A stretch of DNA of 64,000 nt from an uncultured Tenacibaculum sp. GTDB taxonomy: Bacteria > Bacteroidota > Bacteroidia > Flavobacteriales > Flavobacteriaceae. Below are positions 1 to 7,994 of this stretch, one piece after another. Under the pieces are notes generated by a model, which had not been told where the DNA came from, did not search any database, and saw nothing but the letters and a program-made list of their open reading frames with translations. The stretch spans positions 62,001 through 126,000 of the forward strand of contig NZ_CANNBW010000016.1 in NCBI RefSeq assembly GCF_947502995.1, read 5' to 3'. The translations under genes and the position numbers were made by a program. Position 1 is the first letter of the stretch, and every line of letters starts with the position of its first letter.

Positions 1-172
1 AAACAAAAAAATAAATATTGATTTTAAATTTTAATTATTGTTGTGTTTTTTGTTTTAAAGTGTAATATTTTTAAATGAAATGTTTAATTTGAATTAAAAT
101 TTGCTATTTTTCAATTGTCTTTTTGTGTTAACTTGTAACATTATTCAACTATATAAAGATAATAGTGAAACA

Positions 173-1882
173 ATGATGAAGGTACTCCTTAAAATGGTAT
201 TACTTTTTGTTACCATAAAATTAGCTTCTCAAACTTTAGAAGGAAATCAACTTGAATTAAGAGTGAATCAAGTAGGTTATACTATTGGTAAAACAAAATT
301 AATTGCTGTAAATGCGAATTCAAAAGTTAAAACTACATATCAAATCAAAGATCAATCAAATAATGTAATTCAATCAGGAAAATTGAATGTAGATAGTTTT
401 TGGGAAGATGCGAATGAGTATGTAGGAATTATAGATTTCACATCTATAAACAAAGAAGGTAAATATGTAGTGTTTGTTTCAGGAAAACAATCAAACATAA
501 AAATTCTTAAAAATCCATACAAAAAACTAGCTGATGATATTTTCAAATATTATTATTTTAATAGAGCTTCAATAGAATTAACAGAAGAATATGCGGGAGT
601 TTGGAAAAGACCAAGTGGTTTAAAAGATGACAAAGTTATCATTCATAAATCTGCGGCAAGTAAAGAAAGACCTGAAGGAACAATTATTTCTGCTACAAAA
701 GGTTGGTTCGACGCTGGAGATTACAATATGTATGTTACCAATAGTGGAATAAGTACGTATACTTTATTAAGTGCATTTGAAAATTATCAAGAATATTACA
801 AAACTAAAAGTTATCATATTCCTGAAAACACAAATGAGATTCCAGATATTCTTGATGAAGTAATTTGGAATTTAGATTGGATGTTAGCTATGCAAGATCC
901 TAATGATGGAGGAGTATATCATAAACTTTCAGGATTAAAATTTTCTGGAGCAATTATGCCTCATGAATACAATTTAGATAGGTATGTAGTTAAGAAGAGT
1001 ACTTCTGCAGCTCTTAATCTTGCGGCAGTTTGTGCGATTGCTTCTAGAATATTTTCAAATGTAAAAGGAAAAGAAGCCTACAGTAGTAAATTATTGACAG
1101 CAGCTTTAAAGGCTTATAAATGGGCAAAAAAATATCCTAAAGATTATTTTACAAATCCAAAAGGTGTGCGTACGGGGCAGTATGAAGATTTTGATTTAAA
1201 AGGTGAGTTTCAATGGGCTGCAACAGAATTGTTTGTGGTTACTGGAGGAGAAGAATTCGCAAAAGATATTTCAGTTGAAACCGTTTCTAATGAAGTTCCT
1301 TGGTGGAAAGATGCTAGTACTTTAACATTATTCACTCTTGTGAAATATGGTAAGAATTTTAAAGATAGAATTCCATTTGAAAAAGCTAAAAGTAAGTTTT
1401 TAAGCAAAGCAGACGAGTTAAAAGAAAGAATTACAAGTTCTCCAATGCGAATAGCAATGAATGGAAAAGATTATGTTTGGGGAAGTAATGGAGTAGCAGG
1501 GAATCAGTTAATGTACGTTTTAAAAGCTTACGAGCTCACAAAAGATGAATCGTATTTAGATGCCGTATTTGTTGGTTTAGACTATTTGCTAGGGAGAAAT
1601 GGAACAGGAATTTCTTATATCACAGGAGCAGGAACTAATCCTGTAAAATATCCTCATCATAGAACTTCAGAAGCAGATCAAGTAGATTTACCAGTGCCAG
1701 GAATGGTTGTTGGCGGACCACAACCTGGGCAACAAGACAAGTGTAAATATACAAGTAAAATGCCTGCGAAATCATATTCTGATACTTGGTGTTCTTATGC
1801 TTCTAATGAAGTCACAATCAATTGGAATGCTCCTATGGTATATGTTATAAATGCACTTCAATACTATCAAACAAAAAAATAA
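173..1882 (+). CDS. Secreted glycoside hydrolase family 9 (endoglucanase-like)
   Basis: Predicted inverting beta-glucan hydrolase of family GH9. An N-terminal hydrophobic signal segment ends near LASQ. It is followed by an Ig-like cellulase N-terminal domain (roughly residues 26-110) and an alpha/alpha-barrel catalytic domain. The DAGD motif carrying the catalytic base lies at residues 180-183, and the C-terminal NEVTINWN motif supplies the acid glutamate near residue 546. A PHHR histidine motif precedes a Cys-containing loop. At 569 residues it is a normal length for an Ig-GH9 protein. I chose the tandem ATG at 173/176 because it places the signal peptide at the N-terminus; the TTG at 101 adds a non-signal-like extension. 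No carbohydrate-binding module or T9SS tail is seen. The substrate is inferred only from the family. It stands alone before the trp operon. Confidence 0.93.
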   Translation: MMKVLLKMVLLFVTIKLASQTLEGNQLELRVNQVGYTIGKTKLIAVNANSKVKTTYQIKDQSNNVIQSGKLNVDSFWEDANEYVGIIDFTSINKEGKYVVFVSGKQSNIKILKNPYKKLADDIFKYYYFNRASIELTEEYAGVWKRPSGLKDDKVIIHKSAASKERPEGTIISATKGWFDAGDYNMYVTNSGISTYTLLSAFENYQEYYKTKSYHIPENTNEIPDILDEVIWNLDWMLAMQDPNDGGVYHKLSGLKFSGAIMPHEYNLDRYVVKKSTSAALNLAAVCAIASRIFSNVKGKEAYSSKLLTAALKAYKWAKKYPKDYFTNPKGVRTGQYEDFDLKGEFQWAATELFVVTGGEEFAKDISVETVSNEVPWWKDASTLTLFTLVKYGKNFKDRIPFEKAKSKFLSKADELKERITSSPMRIAMNGKDYVWGSNGVAGNQLMYVLKAYELTKDESYLDAVFVGLDYLLGRNGTGISYITGAGTNPVKYPHHRTSEADQVDLPVPGMVVGGPQPGQQDKCKYTSKMPAKSYSDTWCSYASNEVTINWNAPMVYVINALQYYQTKK

Positions 1883-1890
1883 ATAAATAC

Positions 1891-1921
1891 TTGTTTAGAT
1901 AAAAAAGACTTTATAAATTTG
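1891..1921 (+). promoter_or_regulatory. trp operon promoter (Bacteroidetes type)
   Basis: TTG at 1891-1893 and TAAATTTG at 1914-1921, separated by 20 bases, match the Bacteroidetes primary sigma consensus TTG-N(17-23)-TAnnTTTG. Transcription would start a few bases after 1921, so the leader peptide ATG at 1929 would be almost leaderless. The position directly in front of a Trp-rich leader and a terminator supports the call. Confidence 0.7.
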
Positions 1922-1928
1922 TTGTCAA

Positions 1929-1982
1929 ATGAAAATGACACAATTAAATAACTGGTGGTGGAAAACTCTTAACTTACGTTAG
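1929..1982 (+). CDS. trpL: Tryptophan operon leader peptide with three tandem Trp codons
   Basis: A 17-residue reading frame, MKMTQLNNWWWKTLNLR, ends at TAG 1980-1982. Three consecutive TGG codons occupy 1953-1961. Tryptophan is normally rare, so a WWW run eight codons into a tiny frame lying between a promoter and a terminator, just before trpE, is the classic signature of ribosome-stalling attenuation. Low charged tRNA-Trp would stall the ribosome on these codons and favour an antiterminator; ample Trp would let the terminator at 2021-2047 form. The sequence shows the frame, codons and hairpin directly; the mechanism is inferred from the enterobacterial trpL paradigm. Confidence 0.8.
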   Translation: MKMTQLNNWWWKTLNLR

Positions 1983-2020
1983 TGAGACCATCTTGTTATA
2001 TATAAATAATAACTAAAAAA

Positions 2021-2047
2021 GGCTTATCTCATGATAAGCCTTTTTTT
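2021..2047 (+). terminator. trp attenuator terminator hairpin
   Basis: GGCTTATC (2021-2028), loop TCAT and GATAAGCC (2033-2040) form a perfect 8-bp stem followed by seven T, an intrinsic terminator 15 bases before the trpE ATG. A competing pairing is possible between TGAGA (1983-1987), next to the leader stop, and TCTCA (2027-2031), which would break the terminator stem. A second weak hairpin (GTTAT/ATAAC) lies between. It may also end transcripts from the GH9 gene upstream. Confidence 0.8.
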
Positions 2048-2061
2048 ATTGACCAAATACA

Positions 2062-3453
2062 ATGAAACCTACAAAATTTAAAACACTTTTTAAACAGAAA
2101 ATCTCAGATACAGTTACTCCTGTAGGATTATATCTGCGTTTGAGAGATAAGTATTCTAACACTTTATTATTAGAGAGTTCAGATTATCATAGCAAAGAAG
2201 AAAGTTATTCATTTATCTGTATAGAACCCATGGTTTCTTTTAAAGCAGATAAAGATGAATTTTCAGTTTTTCACAAGAATAAAGAAGTGAAAAAAGATAA
2301 AATCGATAGAAATTTCAATGAATTATTTAACGATTTTACACAGATCATAGATTTAGACTGTGAGCCAGAATTAAAAGCATTTAATGGTTTATATGGTTAT
2401 ACAACTTACGATAGTGTTCAGTATTTTGAAACTATCAAATTAAATAATCCAGATGCACCTTCTGCAATTCCAATGATGCAGTATAGTTTTTATCGTTTTG
2501 TGATTGCAATTAATCACTTCAATGATGAAATGAAATTAATCGAGAATTTAGAAGAAGGAGAAACTTCTCGATTAAGTGAAATAGAAACAATCATTGAAGC
2601 ACAAACCTTCAATACGCAGAAGTTCGAAATAGTTGGAGGTGAAACTTCGAATCTAACAGGAGAAGAGTTTATCGAAAATGTAAAAAGAGCAAAATCACAT
2701 TGTAAAAGAGGAGATGTATTTCAGTTAGTATTGTCTCGTCAATTTCAACAACAATACAAAGGAGATGAGTTCAATGTGTATAGAGCTTTACGTTCTATAA
2801 ATCCATCACCGTATTTATTCTATTTCGATTATGGAAGCTTCAAGTTAATGGGATCTTCACCTGAAGCTCAGATTAAAATTAATGAAGGAAAAGCTATTAT
2901 TAATCCGATTGCTGGAACATTCAGAAGAACGGGTAATATGGCTGAAGATATAAAGCTTGGGAAAAAACTTTCAGAAGATAAAAAAGAAACTGCCGAGCAT
3001 GTAATGTTAGTTGATTTAGCTCGTAACGACCTAAGTAAACATGCTGCTGATGTAACAGTAGAAGTATTTAAAGAAGTACAATATTTTAGTCATGTAATTC
3101 ATTTAGTTTCTACAGTACAAGGAGATTTAAATGGAGATCCAATTAAGGTTGTCGGAGATACTTTTCCTGCTGGAACATTAAGTGGAGCACCAAAATATAA
3201 AGCAATGCAATTGATTGATAAATATGAAAACCAGTCACGTGGTTTTTACGGTGGAGCAGTAGGGATTTTAGGTTTAGATGGAGATGTAAATTTAGCTATT
3301 GGTATTCGTTCATTTGTAAGTAAAAACAATGTGTTGTATTACCAAGCAGGAGCAGGAATTGTAATTCATTCTGATGAAGAAAAAGAGTTACAAGAAGTAA
3401 ATAACAAACTAGCAGCATTAAAGAAAGCATTAACCTTAGCAGAAAAAATATAA
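2062..3453 (+). CDS. trpE: Anthranilate synthase component I
   Basis: Catalyses chorismate plus ammonia to anthranilate, the committed step of tryptophan synthesis, together with TrpG. The N-terminal LLESS motif (residues 36-40) is the feedback Trp-binding site in the family, so the enzyme is probably Trp-inhibited. The chorismate-binding domain is complete: GDVFQLVLSRQF, GSSPE, PIAGTFRRTG, DLARNDLSK and the C-terminal FPAGTLSGAPK motif. At 463 residues it has the usual length. It is the first structural gene of the operon, directly downstream of the leader and attenuator. Function is considered certain from the motifs. Confidence 0.97.
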   Translation: MKPTKFKTLFKQKISDTVTPVGLYLRLRDKYSNTLLLESSDYHSKEESYSFICIEPMVSFKADKDEFSVFHKNKEVKKDKIDRNFNELFNDFTQIIDLDCEPELKAFNGLYGYTTYDSVQYFETIKLNNPDAPSAIPMMQYSFYRFVIAINHFNDEMKLIENLEEGETSRLSEIETIIEAQTFNTQKFEIVGGETSNLTGEEFIENVKRAKSHCKRGDVFQLVLSRQFQQQYKGDEFNVYRALRSINPSPYLFYFDYGSFKLMGSSPEAQIKINEGKAIINPIAGTFRRTGNMAEDIKLGKKLSEDKKETAEHVMLVDLARNDLSKHAADVTVEVFKEVQYFSHVIHLVSTVQGDLNGDPIKVVGDTFPAGTLSGAPKYKAMQLIDKYENQSRGFYGGAVGILGLDGDVNLAIGIRSFVSKNNVLYYQAGAGIVIHSDEEKELQEVNNKLAALKKALTLAEKI

Positions 3454-3455
3454 AC

Positions 3456-3521
3456 AGTATTAAGTAAAAAGTATTAAGAAATAAGTTATGTCTTAATACT
3501 CAGTACTAAGTACTCAATACT
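3456..3521. repeat. Nested inverted repeat between trpE and trpG
   Basis: AGTATTAAGA (3470-3479) pairs perfectly with TCTTAATACT (3491-3500). An outer pair AGTATTAAGTA (3456-3466) and TACTCAATACT (3511-3521) matches in 10 of 11 positions, and CAGTACTAAGTACT-type sequence fills the right arm. There is no T-run immediately after the stem, so it is not an evident terminator. It looks like a small dispersed palindromic repeat inserted between two operon genes. It could affect mRNA stability or processing. Confidence 0.6.
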
Positions 3522-3527
3522 AAAAAA

Positions 3528-4109
3528 ATGAAAATATTAATCTTAGATAATTACGATTCGTTTACATACAACTTGGTGCATATGGTTGAAAAAATTACCG
3601 ATAAGTATCCAGACGTTTACAGAAATGACGAAATCTCATTAGAAGATGTTGGAGAATACGATTTAATCATGTTGTCACCTGGTCCTGGAATTCCAGATGA
3701 AGCAGGAATTTTAAAAGAAGTAATTAAAACTTACGCAGGTAAAAAACCAATTTTTGGTGTGTGTTTAGGTTTACAGGCAATTACTGAAGTTTTTGGAGGA
3801 AAGATTATTAATATGAATGAAGTATTTCATGGTGTAGCAACAGACATGAAAGTTACAAAGCCAGAAGCTGTAATCTTTAATGGAGTTCCAGAAACTTTCC
3901 CAGCTGCACGTTATCATTCTTGGATTGCTTCAAACGAAGATTTACCAGCAGAACTTGAAGTTACTGCAATAGACGAAGAAGGTGGAATTATGGCTATTCG
4001 CCATACAGAGCATCAAATTAGTGCTGTACAATTTCACCCAGAAAGTATTCTAACAGAAGTTGGAGAACAATTGGTTCGTAATTTTATTAATTCAGTTTCT
4101 AAAAATTAA
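3528..4109 (+). CDS. trpG: Anthranilate synthase component II (glutamine amidotransferase)
   Basis: Class I glutamine amidotransferase that supplies ammonia to TrpE. NYDSFTYNL opens the protein, the oxyanion region is SPGPGIPDEAG (residues 50-60), the nucleophile is Cys79 in GVCLGLQ, and the His170/Glu172 pair lies in QFHPES. At 193 residues it is a stand-alone amidotransferase, not fused to TrpD. In many bacteria this subunit is shared with aminodeoxychorismate synthase; its place in the trp operon argues for a primary role in tryptophan synthesis. It follows trpE after a repeat-containing gap and lies 5 bases before trpD. Confidence 0.96.
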   Translation: MKILILDNYDSFTYNLVHMVEKITDKYPDVYRNDEISLEDVGEYDLIMLSPGPGIPDEAGILKEVIKTYAGKKPIFGVCLGLQAITEVFGGKIINMNEVFHGVATDMKVTKPEAVIFNGVPETFPAARYHSWIASNEDLPAELEVTAIDEEGGIMAIRHTEHQISAVQFHPESILTEVGEQLVRNFINSVSKN

Positions 4110-4114
4110 TTCAA

Positions 4115-5101
4115 ATGAAATCGATTCTAAACGATTTATATCAGCATAAAAGATTATCGAAATCAGAAGCAAAAGAGATTTTAATCAATATTGCGAAAGA
4201 AGAATATAACGATGCACATTTAGCTTCTTTTTTAACGGTTTTTATGATGCGTCCAATCACTGTAGAAGAACTTGCAGGTTTTAGAGAAGCATTATTGGAA
4301 TTAGCTGTAAAAGTTGATTTATCTGAATTTAATACTATTGATATTGTAGGTACAGGTGGAGATGGAAAAGATACATTTAACATTTCTACATTAACTTCTT
4401 TTATTGTTGCGGGAACCGGACAAAAAGTTGCGAAGCATGGAAATTATTCTGTGTCTTCTAAATCTGGATCTTCTGATATGTTAGAAAGCTTCGGTTATGA
4501 GTTTACCAACGATGAATCAGTTTTAAAATCACAATTAGAAAAAGCAAATATTTGTTTTTTACATGCACCTAAGTTTCATCCAGCAATGAAAGCTGTAGGA
4601 CCAACAAGAAAAGCTTTAAAATTAAAGACATTCTTTAATATGTTAGGTCCTTTAGTAAATCCTAGTTTTGCCCAAAATCAATTATTAGGTACTTATAATT
4701 TAGAAGTGGCAAGATTGTATAACTATATCTTACAAGAAGAAGATACTAACTACGGTATTGTTCATGCGTTAGATGGTTATGATGAAATTTCTTTAACAGG
4801 AGGATTCAAATTATTTACCAAAGCGGGAGAACAATTAATCACTCCTGAAGATTTTGGAATTAATAGAGTTCAACAATCTGATATATACGGAGGAGATTCT
4901 GTAGAAGCTGCAGCTAAAATATTTAAATCGATTTTAAACGGTGAAGGAACAGAAGCACAAAATAATGTGGTTTTAACCAATGCTTCTTTTGCTTTAACTA
5001 TTGTAAATCCAGAAAAAGAATTTTCAGTAGCTTTTGAAGAGGCTAAAGATTCGTTATTCGGAGGAAAAGCAAAAGCGTGTTTAGAAAAATTAGTGAATTA
5101 A
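4115..5101 (+). CDS. trpD: Anthranilate phosphoribosyltransferase
   Basis: Transfers phosphoribose from PRPP to anthranilate. The glycine-rich PRPP-binding motif GTGGDGKDT is at residues 79-87, followed by NIST and KHGNYSVSSKSGSSD, and a downstream GPLVNP motif. An N-terminal helical domain precedes the nucleoside-phosphorylase-like fold. At 328 residues it matches the family. It sits 5 bases behind trpG, so translation is probably coupled. A repeat element separates it from trpC. Confidence 0.96.
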   Translation: MKSILNDLYQHKRLSKSEAKEILINIAKEEYNDAHLASFLTVFMMRPITVEELAGFREALLELAVKVDLSEFNTIDIVGTGGDGKDTFNISTLTSFIVAGTGQKVAKHGNYSVSSKSGSSDMLESFGYEFTNDESVLKSQLEKANICFLHAPKFHPAMKAVGPTRKALKLKTFFNMLGPLVNPSFAQNQLLGTYNLEVARLYNYILQEEDTNYGIVHALDGYDEISLTGGFKLFTKAGEQLITPEDFGINRVQQSDIYGGDSVEAAAKIFKSILNGEGTEAQNNVVLTNASFALTIVNPEKEFSVAFEEAKDSLFGGKAKACLEKLVN

Positions 5102-5107
5102 ATAAAA

Positions 5108-5242
5108 TGTCAGTTCGAGTATTTTTACGAATGATTGAGTAAAATCGAAATCAGAAGAAAAAATGTATCGAGAACAGTTTGTTAACTTCTCGATACAAAA
5201 TTATTTTTCATTTCATTACAAATAATTTCGCTCGAAGTGACA
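5108..5242. repeat. 135-bp inverted-repeat element between trpD and trpC
   Basis: The ends TGTCAGTTCGAG (5108-5119) and CTCGAAGTGACA (5231-5242) are inverted copies matching in 11 of 12 positions. Inside, GTATCGAGAA (5165-5174) and TTCTCGATAC (5187-5196) form a perfect 10-bp stem. The outer ends resemble those of the element between trpB and trpA and the fragment inside trpF. This pattern fits a non-autonomous, palindromic mobile repeat. It fills most of the trpD-trpC gap and encodes no supported protein. Confidence 0.7.
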
Positions 5243-5256
5243 GAAAAAATAGAATA

Positions 5257-6045
5257 ATGACAATTTTAGAGAAAATAGTAAACTTTAAAAAACAGGAAAT
5301 AGCAAAAATAAAAGCAGAAATACCTGTTAAAAAACTAGTTGAAAGTCCGAGTTTTAAAAGAACTCCAATTTCATTAAAAGCATCTTTAACAGCACAAGAT
5401 TCTACTGGAATTATAGCGGAGTTTAAGCGTCAATCTCCTTCAAAAGGAATTATAAATGATAAAGTTACCGTTGCTGAGGTTACAAACGGATATTTAGATG
5501 CGAACGTAGCGGCGCAATCTGTACTTACCGATACTTCTTTTTTCGGAGGAACAATGGCCGATTTAATGGAAGCTAGAAATGTAAATTCGATCAAACCGAT
5601 TTTACGTAAAGATTTTGTTGTAGACGGATTTCAAATTGTAGAAGCTAAAGCAATTGGAGCAGATGTTATTCTATTAATTGCGGCTTGTTTAACTGCTGAA
5701 GAAATTAAGAATTACGGTCAGTTAGCCAACGATTTAGGATTAGAAGTTTTATATGAAGTACATAATCAGCAAGATTTAGATAAGATTTCAGATTTAGACA
5801 ATAAAATTATAGGAATTAATAACCGTGATTTAAAAACATTTAAAGTAGATCTTGAGCATTCTATCAATCTAGCGAACCAAATCCCAAGTTCAGCAGTAAA
5901 AGTTTCCGAAAGTGGAATTAGTAATCCTAGAATTGTAACTGGATTAAAAGAATACGGTTTTCAAGGTTTCTTAATTGGTGAGAACTTTATGAAAGAAGAA
6001 AATCCAGGAGAAGCTTGTTTAGATTTTATCACTCAAATTAGATAA
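5257..6045 (+). CDS. trpC: Indole-3-glycerol-phosphate synthase
   Basis: Ring-closing decarboxylase that makes indole-3-glycerol phosphate. It is a TIM barrel with the substrate-binding EFKRQSPSKG motif at residues 55-64, followed by SVLTD, RKDF and the late GISNPR and IGENFM phosphate-binding segments. From ATG 5257 it is 262 residues, the standard length; starts further upstream would read through the repeat element and are rejected. It is monofunctional: trpF is a separate gene downstream. A gene of unknown function follows 12 bases later. Confidence 0.95.
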   Translation: MTILEKIVNFKKQEIAKIKAEIPVKKLVESPSFKRTPISLKASLTAQDSTGIIAEFKRQSPSKGIINDKVTVAEVTNGYLDANVAAQSVLTDTSFFGGTMADLMEARNVNSIKPILRKDFVVDGFQIVEAKAIGADVILLIAACLTAEEIKNYGQLANDLGLEVLYEVHNQQDLDKISDLDNKIIGINNRDLKTFKVDLEHSINLANQIPSSAVKVSESGISNPRIVTGLKEYGFQGFLIGENFMKEENPGEACLDFITQIR

Positions 6046-6057
6046 TAATACAATAGT

Positions 6058-6567
6058 TTGAGAATAGAGAATTATAAAATAGCTGATTGGGAAGATTCAG
6101 AAATAGGAGTTTTCTTAGATGAAAATGAAGATTGGATTTTAATAAATTCTATTCCTGGAGATTACCAATTGGATGGGTATAAATTGTTGAGTAAAAATCA
6201 TGTTGAGGAAAGATCAGAAGTTGAAAATTCTAACTTAATCCAAAAGGTGATAGAGTTAAAAGAAATTAAAGTTCAAAAACCAATTGACTTTAAATTCGGT
6301 GACGCTATAGAAATTCTACAAGGGTTAGCAGCAAAATATGGTTGTTTTGAGTTTCAAGATGAAGTAGAGGAAGAATTATTTTATGGGACATTAGGAGAAT
6401 ATGATGAAGAAAGTTTTTCAATAGATTTTATAAAGTCAGATGGAACAATAGATTTAGATTTTGATGAAGTTTTCGAAGTAAAAGATATACGAACAATCTC
6501 TTTTGAATCTGATTATTTTAATTCAATTAGTCTATTATATAACTATTACAAAAAGGACAAGAAATGA
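6058..6567 (+). CDS. Conserved-looking acidic protein of unknown function inside trp operon
   Basis: A 169-residue acidic soluble protein with no signal peptide, no membrane segment and no motif I recognise. It has no internal Met, so TTG 6058 is the only plausible start. The N-terminal third (DENEDWILINSIPGDY) and the C-terminal beta-rich stretch ending in a Ser-Ile-Ser-Leu-Leu-Tyr motif suggest two small beta domains joined by a helical middle. The frame overlaps trpF by four bases (ATGA), so it is translationally coupled to trpF and is probably a real operon member. A role in tryptophan synthesis is not implied by the sequence alone. Confidence 0.75.
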   Translation: MRIENYKIADWEDSEIGVFLDENEDWILINSIPGDYQLDGYKLLSKNHVEERSEVENSNLIQKVIELKEIKVQKPIDFKFGDAIEILQGLAAKYGCFEFQDEVEEELFYGTLGEYDEESFSIDFIKSDGTIDLDFDEVFEVKDIRTISFESDYFNSISLLYNYYKKDKK

Positions 6568-7208
6568 AGTTGAAAATCTGTGGAATGAAGTACGTAGATA
6601 ATATTCGGCAAGTTGCTGAATTAAAACCTGATTATTTAGGTTTTATTTTCTACGAAAAATCAAAACGAAATTTTGAAGGTATAATTCCTGAAATTCCTAA
6701 AGGAATAAAAAAAACAGGTGTATTTGTAAATGAGTATTTAGAGATTTTAGTTTCTCTTTCTGAAGAGTATAAATTGGAAGCTATACAATTACATGGAGAT
6801 GAATCTGTCGAATATATAAAAGAATTGAAAGGTCACCTCGAGAGCAGTCGAGAAGAAAAACGATTACCAAAAGTAGAAATCATAAAGGTTTTTGGAATTA
6901 AAGATGAATTTGACTTTTCTATTTTAGAACCTTATGAAGCTGTAGTTGATTATTTCCTGTTCGATACCAAAGGAAAGGAACGCGGAGGAAACGGAGTTAC
7001 GTTCGATTGGAAAGTTTTAGAAGATTATAATTCTAAGAAACCATTCTTTTTAAGTGGCGGAATAGGATTAAATGAAGTAGCTAAGGTGAAAGAAATTATA
7101 AAAACAGATTTACCAGTTTACGCTTTAGATGTAAACAGTAAGTTCGAAAAAGAACCTGGTTTAAAATCTGTAAAAGATTTGAAGAAGTTTATTAATCAAG
7201 TTTTATAA
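6564..7208 (+). CDS. trpF: Phosphoribosylanthranilate isomerase
   Basis: Amadori isomerase of the pathway, a TIM barrel. The N-terminal KICGM carries the catalytic Cys6, then LGFIF, QLHGDE, and late LSGGIGLNEV and ALDVNS motifs that hold the catalytic Asp and phosphate. Residues 91-103 (HLESSREEKRLPK) look like an insertion: the DNA under them begins with a 22-bp match to the dispersed repeat seen between trpB and trpA. The insertion keeps frame and lies in a loop after the QLHGDE strand, so activity may be retained. At 214 residues it is slightly long. Its stop overlaps the next ATG by one base. Confidence 0.94.
   Translation: MKLKICGMKYVDNIRQVAELKPDYLGFIFYEKSKRNFEGIIPEIPKGIKKTGVFVNEYLEILVSLSEEYKLEAIQLHGDESVEYIKELKGHLESSREEKRLPKVEIIKVFGIKDEFDFSILEPYEAVVDYFLFDTKGKERGGNGVTFDWKVLEDYNSKKPFFLSGGIGLNEVAKVKEIIKTDLPVYALDVNSKFEKEPGLKSVKDLKKFINQVL
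6832..6853 (+). repeat. Dispersed-repeat fragment inside trpF
   Basis: This 22-bp segment matches the left arm of the trpB-trpA repeat (9185-9206) in about 18 positions, including GTCACCT, GAG and AGTCGA. It is read in frame as part of trpF residues 90-97. It looks like the relic of a repeat insertion that was accommodated by the protein. Confidence 0.55.
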
Positions 7209-7966
7209 TGAGAAAGTTAGGCCAATTTTTTATACTGTTTACTACAGTTCTAATTTCTTGTAAAAGTCAAGAAAAAGAAAAAGTAGAAAAGATAGTTTTA
7301 GAAAAAAATCAACCTAAAATTCGTCAAATTAAAAATCTACAAGAATTTGTATTAACTGAAGATAAGACTAAAACATATCAGCAAATAAGAAATACAGTTC
7401 TTGAACAGAAAAGAAATTTGTTAGCGCGTAAGCAATTCGATTCTTTAAGTCAGTTTTTTGAAACAGCATTATTACATCGAATTATACCTCAATGGGAAGG
7501 AACAGTTTGGTCTTTTGAAGGACATACATCAATACCTAAAAAAGGAGAAATTGCATGTGGATATTTTATTTCAACAACATTAAAACATATTGGATTCAAT
7601 ATAAATAGATATCAATTAGCACAGCAAAGTCCCATTAACGAAGCTAAAACACTAGCTTTAGAAAATAAAGTAATTGAGGTTTTTGATCATGAGACAGATA
7701 AAATCATCCAAAAGATAAAAGAAGTATTACCTGAAGGTATTCATTTTATAGGTTTTGATCAAGGTCATGTAGGATATATTCTTAAGAAAAAAGGAGAATT
7801 GTACCTGATTCATTCAAATTATCTAGATGGAAAAGTAGGAATAGAACCCATACAGAAATCAACAGTTTTTGCTTCATTTTTTGAGTTTTATTTAGTTGAG
7901 TTAAGTACCAATAAACAACTACTTGAAAAGTGGATTAAAAACGAAGAAATAATAGTTAAGAAATAA
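7208..7966 (+). CDS. Lipoprotein with NlpC/CHAP-like Cys-His peptidase features
   Basis: Predicted lipoprotein: a hydrophobic N-terminus ends in the lipobox LISC, so the mature protein would be lipid-anchored at Cys18. A helical region follows. The C-terminal half contains IACGYFISTTLKHIGF and then QGHVGYIL and LIHSNYLDG, a Cys, His, and Asn/Ser pattern that resembles papain-fold NlpC/P60 or CHAP peptidases. I infer peptidase-like activity at the cell envelope, but no specific substrate. The ATG overlaps the trpF stop by one base, and trpB follows after 28 bases, so it is co-transcribed with tryptophan genes despite having no obvious pathway role. Confidence 0.75.
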   Translation: MRKLGQFFILFTTVLISCKSQEKEKVEKIVLEKNQPKIRQIKNLQEFVLTEDKTKTYQQIRNTVLEQKRNLLARKQFDSLSQFFETALLHRIIPQWEGTVWSFEGHTSIPKKGEIACGYFISTTLKHIGFNINRYQLAQQSPINEAKTLALENKVIEVFDHETDKIIQKIKEVLPEGIHFIGFDQGHVGYILKKKGELYLIHSNYLDGKVGIEPIQKSTVFASFFEFYLVELSTNKQLLEKWIKNEEIIVKK

Positions 7967-7994
7967 CAAACACAACACACAAAATAAAAGTATC

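Noticed and set aside
101..172. Upstream TTG extension of the GH9 gene
   Set aside because: It would place a non-signal segment before the signal peptide; the ATG at 173 is a better start.
5179..5256. N-terminal extension of trpC
   Set aside because: The codons read through the inverted-repeat element and are not conserved trpC sequence.
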